From the NCBI GenBank assembly GCA_900541475.1, contig UQJV01000007.1, positions 1-60,626 of the forward strand: a DNA stretch of 60,626 nucleotides. Direction: 5' to 3'. Below, piece by piece: positions 16,559 to 26,121 of this stretch; within the stretch, counting starts at the first letter, position 1, and every line of letters starts with the position of its first letter. The notes under the pieces are model-generated. The model saw only the letters and a list, made by a program, of their open reading frames with translations, was not told the origin of the DNA and made no database searches. Position numbers and translations under genes: made by a program. Source of the stretch: an uncultured Collinsella sp. GTDB taxonomy: Bacteria; Actinomycetota; Coriobacteriia; Coriobacteriales; Coriobacteriaceae.

Positions 16559-19558
16559 ATGGTAAACGATTTGAGCGGTATAGACGACCTCGAGCTGATG
16601 CCGCTGGGCGGAGGCTATATGGTGCGACGCGAACGCTTGATGAATGAGCTTATCGCCAAGGGCCGAAAGGCCGGCATCGTGGTTCTTTATGCGCCCGACG
16701 GGTTTGGGAAGACCTCGGTGCTGCTGCAGTACACCCATGAGGTTAAATGCGACCCGACGCGAGGCCCCGTGCGGATTATCGAGGCCGATCGCGCCATTGG
16801 GCGCGAGGTGTTTATGCAGCTCGAGGTGGTTACCGAAGAACTCAAAGACAAACCGCACTCCCTTATCGCGATTGATAATGTGCCAAACCTCGATCAGCAC
16901 GATACCGAAGACCTCATCGACAGGATTCGCGGCCTGCGCGCTATGGGGATAGGGGTCTTTATCTCCTGTCGTCCTTCAAATCGTCAGCTGATTCATGGGC
17001 TGGGCGATTCGGTTAAGATCAATGCGCAGATGCTCAAGGTGCATGCCTATGAGTATTCGGCGTGGGCATCGGCGTTTTCGATCAGCACATCGCTCGACTT
17101 TTATCAGCTCACGCAGGGCGTGCCCGAGCTCGTTTCGGCATTGCAGACGGGTCTGTATGGCCAAGGCGACGTAGCCGGTCTGCTCGAAAACGAGATTGTC
17201 AACGTATATGGCGCGGCACTTGTCGATCTGGCTTCGCTCGACAATAATGCGCTGTTTTGCGTGGCATGTCTCATGGTTTTGATGGGCGAGGGCAATATCG
17301 CGGAACTCGAGGCTTGCGGGGTGAGGCTGTCGATGGTCGACCAGTCCTACTTTGTACGCGACTACCCGATCTTTGGCTTGGATCCCGCCGAGCGGAGTTT
17401 TACGTGTCTGGGCACGGAGGATAACGGACGCTTGCGTTTGCGTAAGTTGGTGGCCGAGGTTCGCCCCGAACTTGTTCCGAGGGCGGCCCGGATTTTGCTT
17501 AAGGCGGGCCGATGCGATGCGGCGATGGGCCTGGCGGATGCCTTTTTGGACCGTGGGGCGGTCCTTGAACTTGCTGGGCAGTATGGGGTCGATCTGGCTC
17601 TGACGGGGCACGGGGCCGATATCTGCCGAGCGGCGCTGGGCACGATCGATGCCGACGATTCGGCTCCAGAGCCAACGCCTGCCGAGGCGCTTGGCGTATA
17701 TCTGGCAGCGGTCAGCGTGTCCAATACAAAGCTCGCTCGCTATATGGCATCGGTCATCGAGCGCGGGGGCGAACGGGCGGCCTGCGAAATAGACCCTGTT
17801 TCATGGAGGGTGGCCCAGACACTGACGGCTGTTTGCTATGGGGACAACGGGCTTGGGCTCCCTACGAACCTGGCCGTGCCAGAAATCGAGACATCCCATA
17901 CCGCACTCGATATGTTGTCTGCGCATATCGAGGTCAAGCGATGCCTGACCGAACGGGGAGATGACGGCGGCGTTCTACAGCAGCTCAAAACGAGCAAGGC
18001 CTACGACTGCGAGCTCGACATCGCGGGGATTGTTATACGGGCCGATAGCATGCTGGTGGAGCTCTTTGACGGGTCGTTTGCGGGAACCGACAAGCGCGAC
18101 GACGAGATGACGGTGGTGCGGGAGGCGCTCGACGTACGTGGGCTTAAGGCGATGGCTATCTGGGTGCGCATGGTGTTGGCGGCACGGCGGCTCCTTTCCG
18201 GCTTGCCGGTAACCGACGACGCGGCATTCAACGAGCTCGATCGTTTTGCCGTGCGCATGCGCGACAACCAGATTCAGCTGTTTGGCCTGTTGCTAGAAGG
18301 CTGGCAGTCGCTGGCAGAGGGACGGCCGGTTAATGCAAAGTTCCGTGCGGTCCAAGTGCTCAAACTTGCCGAGGAGTCGATTGCGTACATGCGCGATAAC
18401 GCATTGCTGTTGGAGCGCGCGGCGTATCTGCGTAACACCTCGATGGTTTCGGTGCGCGAGGAAGCGGAGCTACTCGATATAAGCCAGACGCAGGTTGGTG
18501 GAGCGGAGGCCTGGATGGTGGCGCTGCATTTGGCCTGTGCGGGCCGAGACAGCGATCTTGCGGCCTGGATGTCCATGAATCGTGCGGGGATTCTGGAGCC
18601 ATCGTATCGGCTCTTTGCGCGCCTTGCCATGCATTGTCTGGGCGAGCCGGCGACCAGGATTCGCAAGAAGCTTCCCGTGCGCGAGCTGTCGCGGTACTCG
18701 CTGCGCGATGATCTGGAAGGGGAGGGCGAGCGCCTGTTCCAGGCCGGCGAGGTTGAAGCCGTTGATACCATCGACCATATCGAGATTCGCATGTTTGGTG
18801 CGTTCCGCGCCGAGCGCGACGGGTTTCCCATCACGGACAAAATGTGGCGCCGCAAGAAGGCGGCGACACTTGCCGAGCGGCTTGCGCTGGGCATGGATGC
18901 GCTCGTCGATCGTGAGACGCTGGCCATGGAGTTGTGGCCCCATGCCGAGTTCAATAGCGCCCGCAACAACCTGTACTCGACGATATCGCGCTTGCGGTCG
19001 GCTTTGGGACCGACGCCGGATGGCAAGTCGTGTGTGCTCATCCAAAATGAATGCATCGGACTCAACGGCGACTACGTCAAGACCGATGTACGGCTGTTTG
19101 ACCAGATAAGCCGCGAGGTTTTGGGAAATCGCACGGGTGCGCGCGGGCCCCATTTAGTTGAGCTGTGCCTTAAGATTGAGCAGCTTTATGCCGGACCGCT
19201 GTATGTTCCCAATGGCTGTAATCCCACCTACTTTTTGCGTATGCGACGCATTATGCAGTCAAAGTACATCGATTGCATGATTAAGGGAGCAAATGCCGCT
19301 CTAGAAGAAAACGATCTGCAGTCGGCGATTTGGCTGGCGGAGTCGGGGCTTCGACAGGAAACGGCGCGTGAGGATATGGTGCGCTGCGCCATGCGTGTCT
19401 ACAGTGCGGCGGGGCGGAGGCGCGATATCGTCGAGCTATACAGTGGGCATATGCACCATCTGAGGGAGCAGGTCAATGGCGTGCCCGAGCCCGAGACGCG
19501 GCGTCTATACGAGCGCTTGGTGGAGGGGCGGCTCAATCGCGTGCTGGTCGAGCGATAA
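16559..19558 (+). CDS. Large transcriptional regulator: AAA ATPase, winged helix and BTAD
   Basis: 999 aa. N-terminal P-loop YAPDGFGKTSVLLQ (~44-57) and a Walker B-like SLIAIDNVPNL (~100) give a MalT/LAL-type NTPase. A long helical middle follows. The last ~250 residues hold a winged helix (IEIRMFGAFRAERDG... ELWP... NNLYSTISRLRSALG, ~740-820) and a bacterial transcriptional activation domain. In SARP/AfsR regulators the winged helix is N-terminal, so this order is reversed. ATG 16559 has GAGGAGCGGGC upstream. It stands alone, so its targets are unknown; ATP-dependent activation is inferred from domains. Confidence 0.82.
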   Translation: MVNDLSGIDDLELMPLGGGYMVRRERLMNELIAKGRKAGIVVLYAPDGFGKTSVLLQYTHEVKCDPTRGPVRIIEADRAIGREVFMQLEVVTEELKDKPHSLIAIDNVPNLDQHDTEDLIDRIRGLRAMGIGVFISCRPSNRQLIHGLGDSVKINAQMLKVHAYEYSAWASAFSISTSLDFYQLTQGVPELVSALQTGLYGQGDVAGLLENEIVNVYGAALVDLASLDNNALFCVACLMVLMGEGNIAELEACGVRLSMVDQSYFVRDYPIFGLDPAERSFTCLGTEDNGRLRLRKLVAEVRPELVPRAARILLKAGRCDAAMGLADAFLDRGAVLELAGQYGVDLALTGHGADICRAALGTIDADDSAPEPTPAEALGVYLAAVSVSNTKLARYMASVIERGGERAACEIDPVSWRVAQTLTAVCYGDNGLGLPTNLAVPEIETSHTALDMLSAHIEVKRCLTERGDDGGVLQQLKTSKAYDCELDIAGIVIRADSMLVELFDGSFAGTDKRDDEMTVVREALDVRGLKAMAIWVRMVLAARRLLSGLPVTDDAAFNELDRFAVRMRDNQIQLFGLLLEGWQSLAEGRPVNAKFRAVQVLKLAEESIAYMRDNALLLERAAYLRNTSMVSVREEAELLDISQTQVGGAEAWMVALHLACAGRDSDLAAWMSMNRAGILEPSYRLFARLAMHCLGEPATRIRKKLPVRELSRYSLRDDLEGEGERLFQAGEVEAVDTIDHIEIRMFGAFRAERDGFPITDKMWRRKKAATLAERLALGMDALVDRETLAMELWPHAEFNSARNNLYSTISRLRSALGPTPDGKSCVLIQNECIGLNGDYVKTDVRLFDQISREVLGNRTGARGPHLVELCLKIEQLYAGPLYVPNGCNPTYFLRMRRIMQSKYIDCMIKGANAALEENDLQSAIWLAESGLRQETAREDMVRCAMRVYSAAGRRRDIVELYSGHMHHLREQVNGVPEPETRRLYERLVEGRLNRVLVER

Positions 19559-19590
19559 AAAACGGGCGCCCGAAGTACTTGGGCACCCGT
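19556..19590 (-). terminator. Terminator of yhbY (minus strand)
   Basis: ACGGGCGCCC (19562-19571) pairs with GGGCACCCGT (19581-19590). On the minus strand the stem is followed by six U's, overlapping the stop of the convergent regulator. Confidence 0.8.
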
Positions 19591-19627
19591 AAGCTTGCTA
19601 TGTGTTGGTTCGCCGGATCATTGACTC

Positions 19628-19927
19628 TTAGACGAGCTTGATCTTCTCGATGTCCTTGCGCGAGGACTCGCGATACAGCGAGAACTTGCGGCCGATGACC
19701 TGGACGACCTCGGCGTGGCAACGCTCAGCGAGCTCTTCGGCGGCCTCGCGGGCGGAAAGGCTGGAGCCATCGAGCACGGAGCACTTAACGAGCTCATGCT
19801 TCTCCAGGTAGGCGACCGTCTGCTCGACGGTGCCCTCGTTGACATCGGACTTACCGATGATGATGGCGGGGTTGAGGTGATGGGCCATGCTGCGAAGCTG
19901 CTTGACCTGGGCTCCTGTCAGTGCCAT
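19628..19927 (-). CDS. yhbY: YhbY-family RNA-binding protein
   Basis: 99 aa, the full length of a CRM (CRS1-YhbY) domain. LTGAQVKQLRSMAHHLNPAIIIGK carries the GxxG-like loop region and HELVKCSVL follows. Family members bind precursor 50S ribosomal particles. The upstream ribosome site (GCGAGAACCC) is weak. Single gene with its own terminator, convergent with the large regulator. Confidence 0.9.
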   Translation of the reverse strand: MALTGAQVKQLRSMAHHLNPAIIIGKSDVNEGTVEQTVAYLEKHELVKCSVLDGSSLSAREAAEELAERCHAEVVQVIGRKFSLYRESSRKDIEKIKLV

Positions 19928-20085
19928 GGGTTCTCGCTTTCTATGTATGGGGCGCCCCGCGACGGGGCCTTAATCTACGTGAGCTGTCCCACGATAGCGC
20001 AGGAACGGCGCGGTGTGGAGCGCGTTTGCCCAGTTCAAAAAGAATGCGGATGCCGAGTGAGTGGGCGGTGCGGGCTGCGAACAGG

Positions 20086-20973
20086 CTATGAGCTGGGCGC
20101 AGAGACCGGTTCCCATGCAATAAACGCCCAGCGAACCTTACGGATATGGTCGAGCATATAGCACCCCTGCGGCACGCCCTTGGAGCCCGGCTCGCCGGCA
20201 TGGGGGTTTTCGATCATGTGCTGAGCGATATAGTCGCGCAGGCGGTCGATCTTATCCTCGTTGCCATGCTCGAGCATACGGGAAAAATCCGCCACGCCTG
20301 CCTCAAGGCTATCGAAGGTATCGCGACGAGGCGATTCAAAGTATGTAACCTGCGGCAACGCACCCATCTGAATGAGGATGTTGAAGGCGTACACAAAGCC
20401 ATTGCTGCAGGTAACCGAGGCGCCGATAGCGTTCATCAAGTGCAGATCATAACGCGGGCTGGAGTTGGCGACCATCGTGACAGCACAACGCCGACGAGCC
20501 GTACGGTCAAGCTTGGCAAGTGCCCCCTTCAGGTCGTTCGTAGTAACCGAGCGACTCGCAAAGGCAACATCTACAGTCTTGGCAACCGGCCCAACCAGAT
20601 CCCAATCATCATCCCAAGCAAGCTCAAGCGGCGTAATCAGATCCTCGAGCCCGTAATACTCAATGCCGGCATCAAGGGTGCCCAACATAGCGGGGGAGAA
20701 GTCGGCTGCAATTACAGGATGCCCAGCCTGAGCAAGCGGAATAGCAATCGACCCAGCCCCACATCCCATATCAAGCACCGACTCACCAGGCTTTAACGCC
20801 AACAGCTTTATAAAATCCCGGGCATACGGAGCAGTCTCAAGCGGCCGAAAATGCCGAGCCCTTTTATCCCACTCAAAAGAATCATCAGTCCGATGTCGAG
20901 CGGCCTGCAGACGCATCCATTCGCCATTCCAATCCGCAGAAAGCAGCTCAGAACGAATCAAATCATCAGCCAC
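20086..20973 (-). CDS. SAM-dependent methyltransferase, class I
   Basis: 295 aa. Motif I LDMGCGAGSIAIPLAQ (~66-81) and motif II IAADFSPAML (~88) define the SAM-binding Rossmann fold. Start is GTG at 20973 after GGGAGATGGCCC. The N-terminal ~45 residues and the C-terminal half would set the substrate, which I cannot assign. It lies between yhbY and a 32-bp inverted-repeat element, so it is probably a single gene. Confidence 0.85.
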   Translation of the reverse strand: MADDLIRSELLSADWNGEWMRLQAARHRTDDSFEWDKRARHFRPLETAPYARDFIKLLALKPGESVLDMGCGAGSIAIPLAQAGHPVIAADFSPAMLGTLDAGIEYYGLEDLITPLELAWDDDWDLVGPVAKTVDVAFASRSVTTNDLKGALAKLDRTARRRCAVTMVANSSPRYDLHLMNAIGASVTCSNGFVYAFNILIQMGALPQVTYFESPRRDTFDSLEAGVADFSRMLEHGNEDKIDRLRDYIAQHMIENPHAGEPGSKGVPQGCYMLDHIRKVRWAFIAWEPVSAPSS

Positions 20974-21140
20974 GGGCCATCTCCCTCACAACAAAAAAGC
21001 GACTCCTCCCAAAAGAAGAGCCGCAACCAGCATATATCAGAAAAAGAACCGTTCCAACGCCAAACCGCCGCACCAGCCAAGTGGTGCAGGAGCGAAGCAA
21101 CTGCAACCGGGATAGAACCCAACTGAGGTCCCGTTGTGCG

Positions 21141-21274
21141 GGAGCCCCGGGGAGGGCAAATATATAAGGTCGATCGCGAGTTCCGCACGAGCCGGAGAGC
21201 ACTTAATGTGCTCTCCGTGCGAGTCAGGACTGTCCGAGCAGGCGACCTTATATATTTGCCCTCCCCGGGGCTCC
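21141..21274. repeat. Hairpin repeat, copy B: 32-bp perfect inverted repeats
   Basis: Arms 21141-21172 and 21243-21274 are perfect 32-bp inverted repeats (outer end GGAGCCCCGGGG). The 70-base centre holds a second hairpin GGAGAGCAC/GTGCTCTCC around TTAAT (21194-21216), flanked by CAGGACTG and GAGTTCCGC. Read on the minus strand it matches copy A at 1-90 in landmarks. It looks like a small non-autonomous element. It lies after the DUF711 stop. Confidence 0.8.
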
Positions 21275-21291
21275 TCGCCCGAACCCCTCAG

Positions 21292-22656
21292 CTAGTTCTT
21301 CAGCGAGTTCAGCGGCGCCGGGAAGCGTCCACCGCGGTGGGCAAGCACGGTGCCGGCGTTGGGGTTCACCGGCATGATGGGCGCACGGCCAAACAGGCCG
21401 CCGTACTCGACGCAGTCGCCCACGCCCTTGCCAATGGCGGGAATCACGCGCACGGCCGTGGTCTTATTGTTGATGACGCCGATGGCCATCTCGTCGGCGA
21501 TGATGCCGGCGATGGTCTCAACCGGGGTGTCGCCGGGGATGGCGATCATGTCCAGGCCGACGGAGCACACGCAGGTCATGGCCTCGAGTTTCTCGAGCGA
21601 AAGCGCGCCGGCCTCGACGGCGGCAATCATGCCAGCATCCTCGGACACGGGGATAAAGGCGCCCGAGAGGCCACCGACGCTGGAACTGGCCATGACGCCG
21701 CCCTTCTTGACGGCGTCGTTGAGCATGGCGAGCGCGCAGGTCGTGCCCGGGCCACCGCAGGTGCCCACGCCGATAATCTCGAGGATGCGGGCAACGGAGT
21801 CGCCAATGGCGGGCGTAGGCGCCAGCGACAGGTCGACGATGCCCTTCTCGACACCCAGTCGATGGGCGGCCTCGCGGCTCATGAGCTCGCCGGCACGGGT
21901 GATCTTAAAGGCGGTCTGCTTAATCTTCTCGGCGACTTCCATCATCGAGGCGGAGTCGGGCAGCTTCTCCAGGGCTGCCGCCATAACGCCGGGGCCCGAG
22001 ACGCCAACGTTGATGACGGCGTCGGCCTCGCCACCGCCGTGGACGGCGCCCGCCATAAACGGGGAGTCCTCGACCATGTTGGCAAAGCAGACAAACTTGG
22101 AGGCGCCAACGGAATCCTCATCTGCCGTAAGCTTGGCGGCATCGATGATGGCCTGGGCGGCCATGAGCACGGCGTCCATGTTGATGCCGGCACGCAGGCT
22201 GGCGACGTTGACGCTGGAGCAGACGCGGCTGGTGGTAGCGAGCGCCTGGGGGATGGACTGGATGACGCGGCGGTCGGCGTCGCCGATGCCCTTCTGAACG
22301 AGTGCGGAGAAGCCGCCCAGGTAATCGATGCCGAGCGTCTCGGCCGCGCGGTCGAGGGCATGCACGATGGGGGTGAGGTCCTCATCCTTGCAGCATGCGG
22401 CGATCTGTGCCACCGGGGTGACGGAAACGCGCTTGTTGACGATGGGGATACCGTACTCGCGCTCGAGGTTCTCTGCGGTCTCGACCAGGTGCTCAGCCGT
22501 GTGCGTCACGTGGTCGTAGATCTTCGTGCACATGCGGTCGAGGCTCTCGTCGCCGCAACCCATGAGCGAAACACCCATGGTGATGGTCCTGATGTCGAGG
22601 TTCTGCTCCTCAACCATGCCGCGGGTTTCCGCGATTTCTGCGGGCGTGATCGCCAT
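21292..22656 (-). CDS. UPF0210 / DUF711 (PFL-like) protein
   Basis: 454 aa from ATG 22656 with AGGAGTGCAAGG upstream. The start ITPAEIAETRGMVEEQNLDIRTITMGVSL and the C-terminal RGGRFPAPLNSLKN are typical of UPF0210. Family members adopt a glycyl-radical-enzyme-like fold, but their reaction is not established. In many genomes an ACT-domain UPF0237 gene lies directly upstream; here the upstream gene is metH instead. Copy B of the hairpin repeat follows the stop. Confidence 0.88.
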   Translation of the reverse strand: MAITPAEIAETRGMVEEQNLDIRTITMGVSLMGCGDESLDRMCTKIYDHVTHTAEHLVETAENLEREYGIPIVNKRVSVTPVAQIAACCKDEDLTPIVHALDRAAETLGIDYLGGFSALVQKGIGDADRRVIQSIPQALATTSRVCSSVNVASLRAGINMDAVLMAAQAIIDAAKLTADEDSVGASKFVCFANMVEDSPFMAGAVHGGGEADAVINVGVSGPGVMAAALEKLPDSASMMEVAEKIKQTAFKITRAGELMSREAAHRLGVEKGIVDLSLAPTPAIGDSVARILEIIGVGTCGGPGTTCALAMLNDAVKKGGVMASSSVGGLSGAFIPVSEDAGMIAAVEAGALSLEKLEAMTCVCSVGLDMIAIPGDTPVETIAGIIADEMAIGVINNKTTAVRVIPAIGKGVGDCVEYGGLFGRAPIMPVNPNAGTVLAHRGGRFPAPLNSLKN

Positions 22657-22701
22657 CCTTGCACTCCTATCTGCCAAAACGAGCATAGTCTTATCTATTC
22701 T

Positions 22702-22739
22702 AACGTGCCGCACGTGCCAAGTGGCGCGTGCGGCACGTT
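22702..22739. terminator. 13-bp perfect hairpin after metH
   Basis: AACGTGCCGCACG (22702-22714) pairs with CGTGCGGCACGTT (22727-22739). It ends the metH transcript on the minus strand; the U-rich run is clearer on the plus strand. Confidence 0.65.
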
Positions 22740-22764
22740 TTGGTGCTCGGTTGTTTCCGTTGTG

Positions 22765-25323
22765 TTACTGCCCAAAGACCTCTTCGGCGATGCGCGCGCT
22801 TTCGGCGGCATCCTTGGCGTAGTAGTCCGCGCCGATCTGCTTGGCGTATTCGGGGGTGAGCACGGCGCCACCTACGATGATCTTGACGCCCGGAACCTCG
22901 GCATGGAGCAACTTGATGGTCTCCTCCATAGCGACGACCGTGGTGGTCATAAGCGCCGAGAGGCCGACGAGCTTAATGTCGCGCTCCCGTACGGTCTTGA
23001 GCACCTCTTGCGGGTCGACGTCGCGGCCTAGGTCAAAGACGGTATAGCCGTAGTTATCGAGCAGCATCTTGACGATGTTCTTACCGATGTCGTGGATATC
23101 GCCTTTAACGGTGGCCACGCAGATCTTGCCCTTGTCGGCAATCTCGCCGGCGGGCATCAGGCGCTTGATGGTGTCAAAACCCACGCGCGCGGCCTCGGCC
23201 GAGGCCATAAGCTGCGGCAAGAAGAACTTGCCCTGGTCAAAGAGGACTCCGACCTCATCGAGGGCGGGGATAAAGTGATTGTTGATGAGGTCCATGGCGT
23301 CATGGTCTGCCAGCAGACGCTCGGTCTCGGCCGCGATTTCGCCCTTGCGGCCCGAGACGACCATGCGACGAATCGGGTCGTCGTTGCCGTCGGTGCCGGT
23401 GGTGCCAGCAGCGGGCGCGGCGTCGGTCGATACCGCCTGAGCCGCCGCCGGATTCGCGGCGATCTTGTACGGATCGGTCCAGCCGGCGTAGCGCTCGATG
23501 TATCCGGTCGAGCCCTCGTCCTCAACGCTCAGCACGCGATAGCTGTAGACGGTATCCATAAAGCGCTTGGAGCCCGGGTTCATGATGGGGGCGTCCAGGC
23601 CCGCGCCAAAAGCGGCAGCCAAAAAGACCGAGCCCAGCAGCGGGCGGGCAGGCAGACCAAAGCTGATGTTCGACACGCCGAGCGCGCATTTGACGCCCAG
23701 ACGCTCCTTGCACAGGGACATGGCGCGCAGGATCTGTTCGGCCTGGCGTTGATTGGTCGAGGCGGTCATGACCAGACAGTCGATGAGGATGCGGTCCGGG
23801 CCGATACCGTAGCGGGCGGCCTCGGCCACGATGCGCTCGGCGATGGCGAAGCGAGCTTCGGCGGTATCGGGGATGCCGCCTTCATCGAGCGTGAGGCCGA
23901 CGACGTTGGTGCCGTAATGGGCGACCAGCGGAAAGATCTCATCCATGATTTGCTGTTTGCCATTGACCGAGTTGATGATGGGCTTGCCGGCGTAGCGGCG
24001 CACGGCTGCCTCGACGGCTGCGGGGTCGGTGGAGTCGATCTGCAGCGGCAGCAGCGTGGAGCCCTGGAGCTGCTCGGTCGCCTGCTGGATGATCTTGACC
24101 TCGTCGATCTCGGGCAGGCCAACGTTGACGTCCAGGATGTCGGCGCCCTGTTCCTGCTGGCTGATGCCCTGGCTCACGACGTAGTCCAGGTCGCCGTCGC
24201 GCAGGGCCTGTTGCAGGCGCTTTTTTCCGGTGGGATTGATGCGCTCGCCGATGACGGCGATTTTGTGGCCGTCACAGGGAAGGTCCACGACCGTCTGGGC
24301 GCTCGTGACCGACATGCTGGGCTTGCGGCGGCGCGGGCTGGGCGTGTGGTTGTCGATAAGCGTGCGCAAGGCCGCCATATGCGCCGGCGTGGTTCCGCAG
24401 CAGCCGCCCACGACGCTCACGCCGTCCTCGATCATGCCGGCGACGGCCTCGGCGTATTCGGGGGCCTGGATATCAAAGACGGTATTGCCGTCGTCGTCCA
24501 CGCGGGGCAGTCCCGCGTTAGCCTGCACCATAACGGGCTTGTCGGTAACGGTGAGCATACGTGCGGCGAGCCCTCGGAGCTCGGCCGGGCCCTGGCTGCA
24601 GTTGATACCCAAAACGTCGGCGCCGATGGCGTCGAGCGTGATGGCGGCGACCTCGGGGCTCGTTCCCAAGAAGGTGCGACCGTCTTCCTCAAAGGTCATG
24701 GTGGCAAAGACGGGCAGGTCGGAGTTCTCGCGGCAGGCGAGGACGGCCGCCTTGATCTCGGCAAGGTCGGTCATGGTCTCGATAATAAAGAGGTCCACGC
24801 CCGCGTCGACGCCGGCGCGCACCTCCTCGGCAAAGAGGTCATAGGCCTCGTCGAAGCTCAGGGTGCCCAAGGGGCGAAGCAGCGCGCCGATGGGGCCGAT
24901 ATCGCCGGCGACGTAGCGGGCGCCGGCCTCGCGGGCGCAGGCGACAGCGGCGGCAAAGACATCTGCCACGGTGGCGGCGCCGTCGAGCTTGTGGGTGTTG
25001 GCGCCAAAGGTGTTGGCGGTGATCACGTCGCAGCCGGCCTCGACATACTGACGCTGGATATCGGTGATAACCTCGGGCTCCTCAAAGTTGAGCAGCTCGG
25101 GCAGGGCGCCGGCCTTCATGCCGGCAGCCTGCAGCATGGTGCCCATGCCGCCGTCAAACAGCAGATGCCCCGTGCCCTCGATGGCGGCGCGCAGGCGATC
25201 GTCCTTAATGCGCAGGTCGTCGATCGTGCGTGGCTTGTACACAGCGCCGTTGCAGCGTGCGGCATTGACGGGCGCCGCCAGCGCGGCACCATCCGAATTA
25301 TGAGTAATAAGCGGGGTGAACAT
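22765..25323 (-). CDS. metH: Cobalamin-dependent methionine synthase (no activation domain)
   Basis: 852 aa. Domains in order: homocysteine-binding barrel (~45-320) with zinc cysteines in LGINCSQGP and GGCCGTTPAHM; pterin-binding domain (~345-600) with VIGERINPTGKKRL; cobalamin cap and Rossmann domains (~665-852) with the cobalt-ligand His in KGDIHDIGKNIV. The C-terminal SAM-binding reactivation domain of E. coli MetH is missing and is encoded by the gene directly upstream. Start ATG after AGGAGCCCCCG. Makes methionine from homocysteine and methyl-THF. Confidence 0.95.
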   Translation of the reverse strand: MFTPLITHNSDGAALAAPVNAARCNGAVYKPRTIDDLRIKDDRLRAAIEGTGHLLFDGGMGTMLQAAGMKAGALPELLNFEEPEVITDIQRQYVEAGCDVITANTFGANTHKLDGAATVADVFAAAVACAREAGARYVAGDIGPIGALLRPLGTLSFDEAYDLFAEEVRAGVDAGVDLFIIETMTDLAEIKAAVLACRENSDLPVFATMTFEEDGRTFLGTSPEVAAITLDAIGADVLGINCSQGPAELRGLAARMLTVTDKPVMVQANAGLPRVDDDGNTVFDIQAPEYAEAVAGMIEDGVSVVGGCCGTTPAHMAALRTLIDNHTPSPRRRKPSMSVTSAQTVVDLPCDGHKIAVIGERINPTGKKRLQQALRDGDLDYVVSQGISQQEQGADILDVNVGLPEIDEVKIIQQATEQLQGSTLLPLQIDSTDPAAVEAAVRRYAGKPIINSVNGKQQIMDEIFPLVAHYGTNVVGLTLDEGGIPDTAEARFAIAERIVAEAARYGIGPDRILIDCLVMTASTNQRQAEQILRAMSLCKERLGVKCALGVSNISFGLPARPLLGSVFLAAAFGAGLDAPIMNPGSKRFMDTVYSYRVLSVEDEGSTGYIERYAGWTDPYKIAANPAAAQAVSTDAAPAAGTTGTDGNDDPIRRMVVSGRKGEIAAETERLLADHDAMDLINNHFIPALDEVGVLFDQGKFFLPQLMASAEAARVGFDTIKRLMPAGEIADKGKICVATVKGDIHDIGKNIVKMLLDNYGYTVFDLGRDVDPQEVLKTVRERDIKLVGLSALMTTTVVAMEETIKLLHAEVPGVKIIVGGAVLTPEYAKQIGADYYAKDAAESARIAEEVFGQ

Positions 25324-25332
25324 CGGGGGCTC

Positions 25333-26121
25333 CTAGTGGCTGGAATAGCAGGTGGTGTGGGCGGCGCGGAAGCGGCAGTGCTCGCGCATGCGGCAGATAT
25401 TGCAGGTGGGGCGGCTCTGGGCGTCGTGGACCTCGCCGTCGAACAGGCCAATCACCGCGGTCACGCTCTTGGTGGGCATGAGCAGGCAGGTGGGCGTGAC
25501 GGTAAGGCCGATGAGGCGCGTGGCGTTGAGCGCAGCCACGATTGAGCGCTGCGCCGTAAGCGGGCAGTCGCCGTAGCCGGGACTGAAACGCCAGTTGCCG
25601 GCAAGCCCATGGACGGCGGCCGCAGCCTTGACCTGCTGGTCCATCTGCTCGACGGCAGCTTCCACATAGGCGGAGCACGCGGCGTCGAGCACGGCTCCCT
25701 CTAGGGGTTGCTGGGCTCCCGTGGTGCGCAGACGACGCTCGGCGTCCATGCCGAGGGTGCATGCCATGAGTGCGGCAAAGCGGGCGTCTTTGAGGTGGCG
25801 ATAGATATCGCGACCGCGCAGCTCAACGTTGGTGCCGACCAAGCGAATGCAAGGCTCGCCCTGCTCATCGACGCCCGTGGCATCGATGACAAATATGCGG
25901 CGCACGCCACGGGGCTCAATGTCCAGCTCCAGACGCTCAACGACAAGCTCAATACGCTGCGACAGCTCGGGCTCAATCTGCTGACCGCCGTAGCCCAGGT
26001 AGCGCAGCATCTCGGCACGATCGACGCGGGGATGGTAGGCAGCATCGATACGGTAGAGCGCCGGCGACGCAAGGTCGGCCGGCACTTCACCAAAAGCTGT
26101 ATCGATGTGCGGTTTTTCCAT
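25333..26121 (-). CDS. Methionine synthase reactivation-domain protein
   Basis: 262 aa. Matches the MetH activation domain as a separate protein: RIDAAYHPRVDRAEMLRYLGY near the N-terminus, central SAYVEAAVEQMD, and FSPGYGDCPLT (~180). It binds SAM for reductive methylation of inactive cob(II)alamin. The C-terminus carries CNICRMREHCRF, a possible metal site. Its ATG overlaps the metF stop by one base (TAATG), and 9 bases separate it from metH, so the three form one operon. Confidence 0.88.
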   Translation of the reverse strand: MEKPHIDTAFGEVPADLASPALYRIDAAYHPRVDRAEMLRYLGYGGQQIEPELSQRIELVVERLELDIEPRGVRRIFVIDATGVDEQGEPCIRLVGTNVELRGRDIYRHLKDARFAALMACTLGMDAERRLRTTGAQQPLEGAVLDAACSAYVEAAVEQMDQQVKAAAAVHGLAGNWRFSPGYGDCPLTAQRSIVAALNATRLIGLTVTPTCLLMPTKSVTAVIGLFDGEVHDAQSRPTCNICRMREHCRFRAAHTTCYSSH

